Shown one piece after another: positions 1 to 7,671 of a stretch of 37,550 nucleotides of DNA (its first letter is position 1; each line of letters begins with the position of its first letter). The notes beneath the pieces are model-generated. The model searched no databases and was not told the DNA's origin. It saw only the letters and a program-made list of their open reading frames with translations. Source of the stretch: Lachnospiraceae bacterium. Its GTDB lineage: Bacteria > Bacillota > Clostridia > Lachnospirales > Lachnospiraceae. The translations under genes were made by a program, and so were the position numbers. The DNA lies in the NCBI GenBank assembly GCA_029007885.1, contig JAQXIR010000046.1:1-37550 (forward strand). Direction: 5' to 3'.

Positions 1-822
1 GATCCGCTGATGCATCTTCTTCGAAATTCCGCTGACCATGGTATTGAGGATGACGTACAACTTCGTTTACAGCGTGGCAAGCCGGAGGCTGGTTCCATTT
101 ACCTGAATGCATATCAGGATGGTAACAACGTTGTAATTGAAGTTCAGGATGATGGTAACGGTATTGATGTTGAGGCTGTTAAGCGCAAAGCACTCGAACG
201 CGGAACCATTACGGAAGAACAGGCAGCGGTAATGAGTGATAAGGAAATCATCAATCTTCTTTTCCTGCCGAGTTTTTCAACCGCAAAGACGGTTTCCGAT
301 ATTTCCGGTCGTGGTGTTGGTCTTGACGTAGTACGTTCAAAGATTGAGTCCTTGAGCGGTGAAGTAGAGGTAAAGAGTACACTTGGCGTAGGAAGTACCT
401 GGACAATCAGACTTCCGCTTACGCTTGCAATCATTCAGTCTCTGATGGTTGTCATCGGAAACGAGAAATATGCAATTCCGCTGGGTAATATTCAGACACT
501 GGAAAGCATTGCCCCGAATGAAGTAAAACATGTACAGCAGAAAGAAGTAATCAATTTAAGAGATAATGTAATCCCGATTATCCGCCTGAACGAAGTTCTC
601 GGATGTGAATCTACACGAAATGAAGACGAAGAACTGATTGTTGTCATCGTTAAGAAGGGCGACAAGCAGGCAGGTCTTGTAATTGATGAATTGACAGGAC
701 AGCAGGAAATCGTTATCAAATCACTTGGAAAATACATCAATAAGAGCAAAGTAATCAGCGGAGCTACTATCTTGGGTGATGGTGAAGTGGCCCTGATTAT
801 TGATCCGAATGCTTTGATTTAA
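1..822 (+). CDS. cheA: Chemotaxis histidine kinase CheA, C-terminal part (5' end outside window)
   Basis: CheA is the cytoplasmic histidine kinase that, coupled to chemoreceptors by CheW, phosphorylates CheY. The frame is open from base 1, so the gene begins upstream; 273 residues are visible. The fragment opens inside the HATPase domain with the N-box (DPLMHLLRNSADHGIE), then a G1 box DDGNGID near residue 50, an F-box region FLPSFSTAK, and a G2 box GRGVGLD near residue 103. From about residue 135 it is the CheW-like P5 regulatory domain (IGNEKYAIPL, LRDNVIPIIRL). The phosphotransfer and dimerisation domains are not in view. cheW follows after 15 bases with a GAGGA ribosome binding site. Family assignment is firm; the first in-frame ATG at 10 is internal, not the real start. 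Confidence 0.97.
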   Translation, partial: DPLMHLLRNSADHGIEDDVQLRLQRGKPEAGSIYLNAYQDGNNVVIEVQDDGNGIDVEAVKRKALERGTITEEQAAVMSDKEIINLLFLPSFSTAKTVSDISGRGVGLDVVRSKIESLSGEVEVKSTLGVGSTWTIRLPLTLAIIQSLMVVIGNEKYAIPLGNIQTLESIAPNEVKHVQQKEVINLRDNVIPIIRLNEVLGCESTRNEDEELIVVIVKKGDKQAGLVIDELTGQQEIVIKSLGKYINKSKVISGATILGDGEVALIIDPNALI

Positions 823-837
823 GAGGAGGATTACAAA

Positions 838-1305
838 ATGGATGAGGTAAAGATTTTTTCGGAAGCAGTACAATACATAAAAGTAGAAATGGGAGATGAA
901 CTGTTCGGGATTGATATCAGTTATGTAGACAATATCGTCAAAATGCAAAGAATTACAAGAGTACCGAATGTTCAGCCATATATCAAAGGTGTTATCAATC
1001 TTCGCGGTGAAATTATCCCGATTATTAACCTCCGTCTTAAGATGGGACTGGCCGAGGCAGAAGAGACAAAGGCTACCAGAATTATCATCATCAAGATGGA
1101 GCAGCTTGGAAAAATCGGGCTGATTGTGGACGCAGTAAAAGAAGTTGTGGCATTGGAAGAAAATCAGATTGAAAAAATGAAATATGACAGCAAGGACGAC
1201 ACGACACATTTTGTAACAGCTGTCGGAAAAGTAGATGATACATTGGTATCTTTACTGGATTTAAATGTCGTAGTACTGGATAAGACAGCCCGGGAGGAAA
1301 TTTAA
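838..1305 (+). CDS. cheW: Chemotaxis coupling protein CheW
   Basis: CheW links chemoreceptors to the CheA kinase in the membrane-associated signalling array. The 155-residue protein is a single CheW domain of normal family length, with the typical IKVEMGDELFGIDI strand at the start and the VINLRGEIIPIINLRLKMG core near residues 58-75. The start at 838 has an AAGAGGAGG site 8-15 bases upstream. The TAA stop shares its last base with the ATG of cheC (TAATG), which suggests translational coupling within the chemotaxis operon. It resembles the P5 domain at the end of the preceding cheA, as expected for these paralogous folds. Confidence 0.97.
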   Translation: MDEVKIFSEAVQYIKVEMGDELFGIDISYVDNIVKMQRITRVPNVQPYIKGVINLRGEIIPIINLRLKMGLAEAEETKATRIIIIKMEQLGKIGLIVDAVKEVVALEENQIEKMKYDSKDDTTHFVTAVGKVDDTLVSLLDLNVVVLDKTAREEI

Positions 1306-1919
1306 TGAGTGATTTGACATTGGAAAATATGTCAACAACCTATTACGATGTGTTAAAGGAATTGGGAAATATCGGTGCCGGCAATGCAGTTACAGCACTT
1401 GCTTCCATGCTGCAGTGCAGGGTAGACATGAAGGTTCCGCAAGTTAAGGTTCTTGACTTTAAAGACGTGGGGACTCTTCTGGGAGGAGAAGAACAGGAAA
1501 TGGCAGGAGTATATCTTGCCGTAGAAGGGGACATAACAGGCAGTATTCTGTTCTTGGTAAAAAAGGAAGTTGCAATGCACCTTGTCAAAAAATTGATGGG
1601 CTCTATGGCCTCCGATGAATTTGGGGAAATGGAACGGTCAGCGTTAAAGGAGATTTCCAATATTATTACAGGGTCGTATCTGAATGCATTAGCAAGCCTT
1701 ACAAATTTAAAGATTTACCCGTCCGTACCGGATTTGACTGTTGATATGGCAGGCGCAATCTTAAGTGTTCCGGCTATTGAATTCGGAATTCTGGGGGATA
1801 AAATCTTATTAATCCAGTCGCAGATTTCCGATGAAATTGAGATTGACGGTTTCTTTATCATGATACCGGATATGGAATCCTATGAGAAAATATTACACTC
1901 TTTAGGCGTTATGCCATAA
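1305..1919 (+). CDS. cheC: CheY-P phosphatase CheC
   Basis: CheC dephosphorylates CheY-P and is stimulated by binding CheD, forming an adaptation loop in Firmicutes. The 204-residue protein has both family active-site motifs of the form E-x2-N-x22-P: E19/N22/P45 and E116/N119/P142. The exact 22-residue spacing is kept in both halves, so both sites look intact. The ATG overlaps the cheW stop by one base. cheD follows 27 bases later, matching the CheC-CheD partnership. In B. subtilis CheC can also touch the flagellar switch; nothing here shows whether that applies. A separate CheX-like protein is encoded on the other strand at 7672-8559, so this organism probably has two CheY-P phosphatases of the CXY family. 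Confidence 0.96.
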   Translation: MSDLTLENMSTTYYDVLKELGNIGAGNAVTALASMLQCRVDMKVPQVKVLDFKDVGTLLGGEEQEMAGVYLAVEGDITGSILFLVKKEVAMHLVKKLMGSMASDEFGEMERSALKEISNIITGSYLNALASLTNLKIYPSVPDLTVDMAGAILSVPAIEFGILGDKILLIQSQISDEIEIDGFFIMIPDMESYEKILHSLGVMP

Positions 1920-1946
1920 AAAACGAGGTCGGAGAACGGATTGGAA

Positions 1947-2420
1947 ATGGAAATAAAAGTTGGAATGGCAGATTTGAACATCTGTGAGAGTCCTGACACG
2001 ATTACGACACTGGGACTTGGTTCCTGTGTCGGCGTGGTGCTATGGGATCCGGTAGTGAAGATATGTGGAATGGCACATATTATGCTTCCGGACTCTACTG
2101 CAATTTCGAACAATCAGAATGCTGCTAAATTTGCCGATACGGGATTAGAAGAATTATTAAAAAAACTCCTTGCAAAAGGTGCAAAAAAAGAAAGACTTGT
2201 CGCCAAAATAGCAGGTGGAGCACAAATGTTTTCGGGAAAATCTCCGATGATGCGGGTAGGTGACCGAAATGTTGAAGCAGTTAAGAAGAAACTGGAAGAG
2301 TTTGGGATACCGCTGAAAGCAGAGGACACCGGAGAAAACTATGGTAGAACTGTAGTCTTTTATCCGCAGACGGGAGAGTATTTTATCCGGGCAATCGGAA
2401 AAGAACCAAAAAGCATTTAA
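1947..2420 (+). CDS. cheD: Chemoreceptor glutamine deamidase CheD
   Basis: CheD deamidates glutamines on chemoreceptors and, when bound by CheC, raises CheC phosphatase activity. With the ATG at 1947 the protein is 157 residues, and the catalytic residues fall at T21, C27 (LGLGSCVG) and H44 (GMAHIMLP), the same numbers as in the well-studied Thermotoga CheD, which favours this start. A TTG at 1941 in the same frame has a closer GGAG (6 bases upstream) and is a real alternative that adds two residues. The rest of the domain is normal (KIAGGAQMF, GGxxGR-type region ENYGRTVVFYPQTGE). The gene sits between cheC and a small membrane protein in the motility operon. Confidence 0.95.
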   Translation: MEIKVGMADLNICESPDTITTLGLGSCVGVVLWDPVVKICGMAHIMLPDSTAISNNQNAAKFADTGLEELLKKLLAKGAKKERLVAKIAGGAQMFSGKSPMMRVGDRNVEAVKKKLEEFGIPLKAEDTGENYGRTVVFYPQTGEYFIRAIGKEPKSI

Positions 2421-2440
2421 GACAGGCAAAGGATGAATAC

Positions 2441-2761
2441 ATGAGCAGCAGATTAAAATTAATGCCGGCTTTTCTGACATTGCTTGCCGGAGCGATTACC
2501 AGTATTATGACATACCGGTTTCAGTATGAAGGCAAAACAGCGTTAATTATTTTGCTGGCTGTTTTGCTTTTCTTCTATACAATGGGATGTATCCTGCAGA
2601 AACTGATTATTACCTTCGAACAGGAAAATGAGAAGGAAAGACAGAAAGCGGCCGAGGAAGAAGGCAAAGTAGTCGAGAAAGAAAATGCTTCTTCTCAGGA
2701 AGGAGAAAAGTCTGAGAAGGATAGCAGGCAGGAAGAGGAAAATCAACGGAATACAGAGTAA
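2441..2761 (+). CDS. Small membrane protein of unknown function in motility operon
   Basis: I do not recognise a characterised family. The 106-residue protein has two likely membrane segments (about residues 8-24 and 33-54, the latter IILLAVLLFFYTMG) followed by a very polar tail of about 45 residues made almost entirely of Glu, Lys, Gln and Ser, likely a helix or coiled coil. With two membrane passes the tail would sit on the same side as the N-terminus, probably the cytoplasm. It lies between cheD and fliA with short gaps, so it is probably co-transcribed with motility genes. The start is the ATG at 2441; an AAAGGA lies about 10 bases upstream. No function should be inferred beyond a motility context. 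Confidence 0.8.
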   Translation: MSSRLKLMPAFLTLLAGAITSIMTYRFQYEGKTALIILLAVLLFFYTMGCILQKLIITFEQENEKERQKAAEEEGKVVEKENASSQEGEKSEKDSRQEEENQRNTE

Positions 2762-2776
2762 TTGGCGGGTGATACA

Positions 2777-3544
2777 ATGGATGAAAATGCAAGAATGAAG
2801 TTGTGGAAGGATTACTCCAAAAGCAGATCGGCTGAGATACGTGAGAAATTGATATTGGAATACGCTCCGTTAGTAAAACTGGTAGCGGGCAGACTCAGCA
2901 TGTATCTTGGCTATAACGTGGAATATGATGATTTGGTGAGTTACGGAATCTTCGGACTGATTGATGCAATTGACAAATTTGACTGTACAAAACCGGTTAA
3001 GTTTGAAACATATGCCTCTTTGCGTATTCGTGGTGCCATTTTAGACCAGATTCGAAAAATGGATTGGATTCCGAGAACAATCAGGCAGAAACAAAAGAAG
3101 ATAGATGCTGCACAAAAAGAGATTGAAGCTGCTTTCGGACGGAATGCGACGGAAGAAGAAATTGCCGAAAAACTTGGCATTTCAGGAGAAGAGTATCTGG
3201 AATGGCAGTCGCAGATGAAAATTACCAATCTGGTGTCTTTGAATGAATACGTGGAACAGGGAAGTGATGTTCCAAACGGCCGAGAAGCATCTTCTCATTT
3301 TGATATGCCGGAAGATGTTCTTGAAAAGAATGAATTAAAACAGATGTTAATAGAATCACTGGAGCTTTTGACAGAAAAAGAGCGCAGGGTGATTGAATTG
3401 TATTATTATGAAGAACTGACTTTAAAGGAAATCAGTGTGGTTCTCGAAGTGTCAGAATCACGTGTTTCTCAATTACATACGAAAGCGTTACAGAAAATGA
3501 AAACGAAGATGGGCAAATATATGGGAATTTTGTCCGAAGTTTAA
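2777..3544 (+). CDS. fliA: Motility RNA polymerase sigma factor (FliA/SigD/WhiG type)
   Basis: This is the alternative sigma factor that in Firmicutes directs late flagellar, chemotaxis and autolysin genes. The 255-residue protein contains region 2 (LVKLVAGRL, YDDLVSYGIFGLIDAIDKFD, FETYASLRIRGAILDQIR), region 3 (NATEEEIAEKLGISGEEY) and region 4 with a helix-turn-helix (LTLKEISVVLEVSESRVSQ). The ATG at 2777 is chosen; a TTG at 2762 directly abuts the previous stop but lacks a nearby ribosome binding site. Position after cheD matches sigD of B. subtilis. I found no convincing sigma-28 type promoter inside this window, so its targets probably lie elsewhere. Confidence 0.95.
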   Translation: MDENARMKLWKDYSKSRSAEIREKLILEYAPLVKLVAGRLSMYLGYNVEYDDLVSYGIFGLIDAIDKFDCTKPVKFETYASLRIRGAILDQIRKMDWIPRTIRQKQKKIDAAQKEIEAAFGRNATEEEIAEKLGISGEEYLEWQSQMKITNLVSLNEYVEQGSDVPNGREASSHFDMPEDVLEKNELKQMLIESLELLTEKERRVIELYYYEELTLKEISVVLEVSESRVSQLHTKALQKMKTKMGKYMGILSEV

Positions 3545-3557
3545 AAAGGAGAACAGA

Positions 3558-5144
3558 GTGAACGCATATTTTCAGATTCTAAATGGTGATTCGGAAACAA
3601 AATTAAAACTTTTTCCGGCAACCGATGATGGTCTGCCAATCAATATGAATGAATTGATAAATTATTTAACATTCCATCAGATATCTTATCAGATATCTGA
3701 GTTGAATGCTGCCGTTTCAGGACTGAAAGAGGAAACAACCATTACACTGAATCAGGAAAAGATTCTTCCGATTCAGGAAGAACTGTATATTTCTATTACC
3801 GATGAAAATATGAAAGCGGTCGGACGTTTTGTGCCGCCTTCAAGTGCAAGTGTTGTCATGAATAAGGACGATATTTTGTCTTCTTTGAAACGATACGGAA
3901 TCGTATACGGAATTCAAATGGAGACAATTGACCGTTTTTTAGCAGAGCGGACTTATCTGACGGACATCGTATTGGCAGAAGGAACACAGCCGGTACAGGG
4001 AAAAGATGCTGAAATTGAATATTTCTTTAATACCGATTTGAAAGCAAGACCGACCTTACTGGAAGATGGCAGTGTAGATTTCTTCCATTTGAATATTATT
4101 AACCACTGCGATAAAGGGGACCTGTTGGCGAGGCTGCATCCGGAAGACCCCGGAGAAAGCGGTTGCGATATCATGGGCACCAAAATCAAACCGAGAAGCG
4201 TAAAGCATACGGTTTTACGCTATGGGCATAACATTGATATCTCAGAAGATAAAACAGAACTGTATGCGGCAGACAACGGGCATGTTACGTTGGTGGACGA
4301 CAGAGTATTTGTCAGCACACTGATGGAACTGGAAAATGTTGATACTTCTACCGGAGATATTGAATTCGAAGGAAATGTCCAGGTAAACGGAAATGTATGT
4401 TCCAATTTTAAAATACATGCAAAAGGGAATGTGGAAGTAAGAGGAATTGTCGAAGGCGCAGAAATTATTTCGGGTGGCAACATTACGATTGCGCGCGGAA
4501 TGAATGGAATGGGCAAGGGAGTATTAAAAGCAAAGGGAAACATTGTTGCTCAATTCATTGAAAATTCATCGGCACAGGCAGACGGCTATATTGAGGCGGG
4601 CTCTCTTATCCATAGCACGGTTATGGCCGGTACGGAAATTCATGTCAACGGAAAGAAGGGATTTATTTCCGGGGGACATGTTAGTGCAACAACATTAATT
4701 GATGCGAAAATTCTTGGTTCTGAAATGGGAACTGTTACGGTAGCGGAAATCGGAATCAGTCCTGTTACAAAACGTGAATATAAAGAACTGGGTGAGGCAC
4801 TGATTGAAGACAGAAAAGTTGTGGAGCGGGCAATTCCGATTTTGGAAGCTGCAAGAGACAAATATCAGGCGGGCAAGGAACTGAGCGAGGCACAAATTGA
4901 AAATGTCAGAGAACTTGCCAAAGTAGTCAAAACAAAACGCGAAGAAATTGCAACAAAATCAGCACGCATGGAGGAACTGGGACTACTGATTGAAGTAGAG
5001 AGGGAATCGCAGATTATCGTGCGCGGAACGGTGTATCCGGGAACAAAGATTGTGATTTCGGATGTATCTAAGATTATTAAGGAAAGTATGCAGTATTGTC
5101 GTTTTGTCAAATATCAGGGAGACGTAAAGATGGTGGGTATGTAA
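3558..5144 (+). CDS. FapA family (DUF342) protein
   Basis: The 528-residue protein belongs to the FapA/DUF342 family: a mixed N-terminal part (to about residue 160), then a central right-handed beta-helix-like region rich in Gly, Asn and Val repeats (GNVQVNGNVCSNFKIHAKG, GNVEVRGIVEGAEIISGGN), and a long charged coiled coil (about residues 410-480) before a final beta segment. Related proteins in other bacteria are implicated in polar localisation or c-di-GMP-linked surface processes, but the biochemical role is not settled. The GTG start at 3558 is supported by AAGGAG 6-11 bases upstream. It lies 13 bases after fliA, a common arrangement in motile Clostridia, so a motility-linked role is a reasonable inference. 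Confidence 0.88.
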   Translation: MNAYFQILNGDSETKLKLFPATDDGLPINMNELINYLTFHQISYQISELNAAVSGLKEETTITLNQEKILPIQEELYISITDENMKAVGRFVPPSSASVVMNKDDILSSLKRYGIVYGIQMETIDRFLAERTYLTDIVLAEGTQPVQGKDAEIEYFFNTDLKARPTLLEDGSVDFFHLNIINHCDKGDLLARLHPEDPGESGCDIMGTKIKPRSVKHTVLRYGHNIDISEDKTELYAADNGHVTLVDDRVFVSTLMELENVDTSTGDIEFEGNVQVNGNVCSNFKIHAKGNVEVRGIVEGAEIISGGNITIARGMNGMGKGVLKAKGNIVAQFIENSSAQADGYIEAGSLIHSTVMAGTEIHVNGKKGFISGGHVSATTLIDAKILGSEMGTVTVAEIGISPVTKREYKELGEALIEDRKVVERAIPILEAARDKYQAGKELSEAQIENVRELAKVVKTKREEIATKSARMEELGLLIEVERESQIIVRGTVYPGTKIVISDVSKIIKESMQYCRFVKYQGDVKMVGM

Positions 5145-5173
5145 CCCGTCAAGGATGATTGGGGAGAAGAAGA

Positions 5174-5491
5174 ATGGCAATCGGACCGGTAGAATTAAAC
5201 GGAGCCATGACAAGGCTCCAGGATATTACGTCACAAAAACATAATGAAAATGTAAAAGGGGCTGTGGATCAGACAAATTTCCAGGCGGAATTTAAGAAGG
5301 AAATTGATACACGGCTCAATCAGGTGCATAAAGGTGACGACCCGAAAAACGGCAACACGCGTTACGACGCCAAAGAAAAGGGAAACGGCTCTTATGAAGG
5401 AGACGGCGGCAGAAAAAGAAAAAAAGAACAACCGCCCAAAGATGGAAAAGTCCTTGTAAAAGGACATGGCGGATTTGACATGAAAATTTAG
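5174..5491 (+). CDS. Small uncharacterised protein of motility operon
   Basis: I do not recognise a characterised function. The 105-residue protein is soluble, very hydrophilic and without membrane segments. It begins MAIGPVELNGAM, has a helical-looking part to about residue 55, then a low-complexity Gly/Lys/Asp-rich stretch (NGSYEGDGGRKRKKEQ) and ends with a compact VKGHGGFDMKI tail. The ATG at 5174 follows GGGGAG by 7 bases; a TTG at 5159 is possible but has no site. It sits between the FapA-like and SwrB-like genes. The disordered middle and conserved-looking ends suggest an adaptor or anchoring peptide rather than an enzyme; that is inference. Confidence 0.75.
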   Translation: MAIGPVELNGAMTRLQDITSQKHNENVKGAVDQTNFQAEFKKEIDTRLNQVHKGDDPKNGNTRYDAKEKGNGSYEGDGGRKRKKEQPPKDGKVLVKGHGGFDMKI

Positions 5492-5512
5492 TTACAGGTA
5501 AGGATACGGAAG

Positions 5513-6232
5513 ATGGGAGCAGTACAAATTATTATTCTGATTGTGGGAGCGGTGTTGTTTACCGTAAGTTTCTTGATACCGGAACGCAAATCAGATAACC
5601 GGGAAAATGCGAAGAAAGAAGAAAAGTTCATAAAAGAGGCACTTGAAAGGGAAATGGCATCTTTCCGGTATCAGCTGGAAGATGCGGCGCAGGATTCGGT
5701 AGAACATACAAAAGAGACGACAGAACGATATATGGATCGCATCACCAATGAAAAGATGATGGCAATCAATGAGTATTCGGACACTGTATTGGAACAGATT
5801 CATAAAAATCATGAGGAAGCAATGTTCCTTTATGATATGTTAAATAACAAGCATGCCCAGATTAAGAATACGGCAGCGGAGTTAAACGATACCATTAAGA
5901 CGGCAAAACATGCACAGACGGTTGCAACCGAAAAGAAGCCGGAAGCAGAAAAGCAGATAAAAGAGCCGCAGGAAAAGAAAACGGGAGAGATTCATTTTGA
6001 GCCGATTGTGGCACAAAAAACAGGAAAAACTCCGGTAACAAAGACAAAGACACAAACGAAAAAGAATAAAGAAATTGAAGTCATGTTTGATTCCGACAAT
6101 ACAGAAACAAACAGCAATGAAAGGATACTTGCCCTCCATAAAGCCGGAAAGTCCAATATGGCGATTGCTAAAGAACTGGGACTTGGAATCGGGGAAGTAA
6201 AACTGGTCATTGATTTATTTGAAGGGATATAG
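5513..6232 (+). CDS. SwrB/YlxL-like single-pass membrane protein (DUF6115-like)
   Basis: The 239-residue protein has one N-terminal membrane segment (IIILIVGAVLFTVSFLI, residues 6-22), a long charged coiled coil to about residue 135, a Lys/Glu/Pro linker, and a C-terminal helix-turn-helix-like motif (LHKAGKSNMAIAKELGLG, about residues 208-225). This architecture and its place downstream of the sigma factor and upstream of rpsB match swrB (ylxL) of B. subtilis, whose product promotes flagellar type III export activation. Orthology is inferred from architecture and synteny; sequence similarity outside the C-terminal motif was not tested. The start at 5513 has an AAGGA about 10 bases upstream. 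The next gene starts 5 bases after its stop. Confidence 0.72.
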   Translation: MGAVQIIILIVGAVLFTVSFLIPERKSDNRENAKKEEKFIKEALEREMASFRYQLEDAAQDSVEHTKETTERYMDRITNEKMMAINEYSDTVLEQIHKNHEEAMFLYDMLNNKHAQIKNTAAELNDTIKTAKHAQTVATEKKPEAEKQIKEPQEKKTGEIHFEPIVAQKTGKTPVTKTKTQTKKNKEIEVMFDSDNTETNSNERILALHKAGKSNMAIAKELGLGIGEVKLVIDLFEGI

Positions 6233-6237
6233 ACAGC

Positions 6238-6837
6238 ATGAAATTACGATATTACTTACGAGGTCTCGGAATCGGAATTCTGGTAACGGCAGCATTGTTT
6301 CTTAGTATGAAAGATTCTGCAAAACCGATGACGGATGCACAGGTCATTGCAAGGGCAAAAGAACTGGGCATGATTGAAAATCCGGTATTAAGTGATTTGG
6401 AAATAGAATCCGAATCCGATGAACAGGAAGAAACCATAACAGAGAGTTCGGTGCCGCAGGAAACCGTACCGGAGACAACCGAAACGGAAGCGGAGTCAAC
6501 TGCAGAGGAGCCAACTGAAGCGGAGTTAACCGAAGCGGAGTCAACTGAACCATCGCAGGCAGAGGAGATGGCCCAAGCGGATGAAAAATCACAAGTAGAG
6601 GAGCCGATTACTCAGGAACTGCAGGAAGGCAATACGGTTATCATTGTCGTAAACAAAGGTGATGGTTCTGATACGGTAAGTCGTAAATTATATGAGGCAG
6701 GACTTGTAGAAGATGCGAAAACATTTGACCGCTATCTGATGCAGAATGGCTATGACAGGAAGATTGCAGCGGGAAGTCATGAAATTCCGGTGAATGCTTC
6801 GGATAAGGAAATTGCAGAGATATTGTGCAGAAGATAG
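6238..6837 (+). CDS. MltG-like protein lacking the catalytic domain
   Basis: The 199-residue protein has an N-terminal membrane segment (residues 9-24), a Glu/Thr/Ser-rich linker (about residues 60-125), and a C-terminal domain of about 65 residues (VIIVVNKGDGSDTVSRKLYE to the end) resembling the LysM-like domain that precedes the catalytic domain of the endolytic transglycosylase MltG. The catalytic domain is absent: the frame stops at 6837 and no continuation is seen downstream in any plus frame. It is therefore probably a wall-facing binding protein, not an enzyme. It is the last gene of the motility operon. Automatic annotation may call it MltG. The linker contains imperfect nucleotide repeats (6487-6545). 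Confidence 0.72.
   Translation: MKLRYYLRGLGIGILVTAALFLSMKDSAKPMTDAQVIARAKELGMIENPVLSDLEIESESDEQEETITESSVPQETVPETTETEAESTAEEPTEAELTEAESTEPSQAEEMAQADEKSQVEEPITQELQEGNTVIIVVNKGDGSDTVSRKLYEAGLVEDAKTFDRYLMQNGYDRKIAAGSHEIPVNASDKEIAEILCRR
6487..6545 (+). repeat. Imperfect direct repeats encoding a Glu/Thr-rich linker
   Basis: A 14-base unit GAAGCGGAGTCAAC occurs at 6487-6500, 6517-6530 (one change) and 6532-6545, inside the linker of the MltG-like gene. The units are 30 and 15 bases apart, so they keep the frame and encode EAEST/EAELT-type peptides. This is the kind of repeat that can change linker length between strains. Confidence 0.7.
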
Positions 6838-6868
6838 AACCAAGGCTGGTGCCGAAATGTACATTTTA

Positions 6869-7180
6869 GTGAGCAAAATGGGTATGAGAGAAAGAACTGA
6901 ATCGCTATACCCCGGCAAGAGAAAGATTATTGAGCAAAACCGGGTATGAGACGGGAGAATGAGCCACCATACCCTCAAAACCGAAAAAATCTTGACAAAA
7001 TGTGAGCAAAACTGGGTGTAAGAGAAGAAAATGAACCGTTGTACCCCTGAAAGTGAAAGATTACTGCAAAATACTGGGTATGGGACGAGAAAGTAAACCA
7101 CCATACCCGGCAAGAAAAAAACTTGCCAAAACAGAAGCAAATCAGGGTATGAGAGAAAGAAACAAACTGCTATACCCAAC
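6869..7180 (+). repeat. Array of five hairpin repeats in the 3' UTR of the motility operon
   Basis: Five 33-base units lie at 6880-6912, 6942-6974, 7014-7046, 7076-7108 and 7145-7177. Each starts GGGTAT (GGGTGT in the third) and ends ATACCC (GTACCC in the third), and the distance between arm starts is exactly 27 bases in all five. Loops are purine rich. A GAGCAAAA-like leader precedes most units. Units 1, 3 and 5 form type A and units 2 and 4 type B (B ends CCACCATACCC), and linkers alternate too: 29 bases after each A, 39 and 36 after each B. The fourth linker is itself a hairpin (GGCAAG-N7-CTTGCC, 7109-7127). Unit periods of 62, 72, 62 and 69 do not keep a reading frame, so this is not a coding repeat. 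It stands alone between the last operon gene and the terminator. Confidence 0.9.
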
Positions 7181-7210
7181 AGTTTCCGCCTCTTGACTTT
7201 GTCTATTGTA

Positions 7211-7245
7211 AAAAAGGATGTCATGTAAAACATGGCATCCTTTTT
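7211..7245. terminator. Bidirectional Rho-independent terminator
   Basis: A 15-base stem (7211-7225 with 7231-7245, one G-U pair) closes a TAAAA loop. The outer pairs are A5/T5, so each strand ends in a T run. It lies between the motility operon on the plus strand and cheY on the minus strand and can serve both. Confidence 0.9.
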
Positions 7246-7291
7246 CGTACTTACTTGTTTATGATGTATGATGAAATTACAAGTATTTGTT

Positions 7292-7651
7292 CTATGAAGT
7301 TAATTTTCCGATTACGCTAAGTACAGCATCTGCGTCAAACGGTTTTTGAATGAAATCAGAAGCACCGGCTTTTAATGCTTCCATAACTTTTGCTTTTTGA
7401 CCGGCAGCACTTACCATAACAACTTTTACGGAAGGATAAGAAGTTTTGATGTTCTTTAAAGCTTCCAATCCATCCATTACCGGCATGGTAATATCAAGGG
7501 TTACCAAATCCGGGGTTACGGTTTTCAGAATCTCTAAAGCTTCTTGTCCGTTACCGGCTTCTCCGACAATTTCATAACCGTTGTCGGTAAGAACGGTACG
7601 TAATATTTTTCGGAATATTTTAGAATCATCAACAATAAGAATTTTAGCCAT
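7292..7651 (-). CDS. cheY: Chemotaxis response regulator CheY
   Basis: This 119-residue single-domain receiver is phosphorylated by CheA and, in Firmicutes, acts at the flagellar switch. The acidic pocket D8/D9, phosphoacceptor D53 (VTLDITMPVMDG), switch residue S81 (VMVSA) and K103 (IQKPF) are all present. No output domain follows. On the minus strand an AAGGAG lies about 8 bases before the ATG. It follows the CheX-like gene by 20 bases and is presumably transcribed from the promoter at 8595-8623. Its removal from the main che operon to an adjacent opposite-strand unit next to a CheX-like phosphatase suggests kinase and phosphatase partners are encoded as two neighbouring transcripts. Confidence 0.93.
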   Translation of the reverse strand: MAKILIVDDSKIFRKILRTVLTDNGYEIVGEAGNGQEALEILKTVTPDLVTLDITMPVMDGLEALKNIKTSYPSVKVVMVSAAGQKAKVMEALKAGASDFIQKPFDADAVLSVIGKLTS

Positions 7652-7671
7652 AGCGCATACTCCTTTACTGA

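Noticed and set aside
6869..6949. 26-codon plus-strand frame over the first array unit (starts GTG, contains MRERTESLYPGKRK)
   Set aside because: No ribosome binding site, and the frame is not kept in the other units.
6869..7180. CRISPR array
   Set aside because: Repeats are imperfect, the variable parts are homologous to each other rather than unique spacers, and no cas genes are near.
6688..7233. Open frame of 181 codons on the minus strand over the hairpin array
   Set aside because: It overlaps the end of the MltG-like gene and the terminator, has no good ribosome binding site, and exists because the array is purine rich on the plus strand. Repeat periods are not multiples of three.
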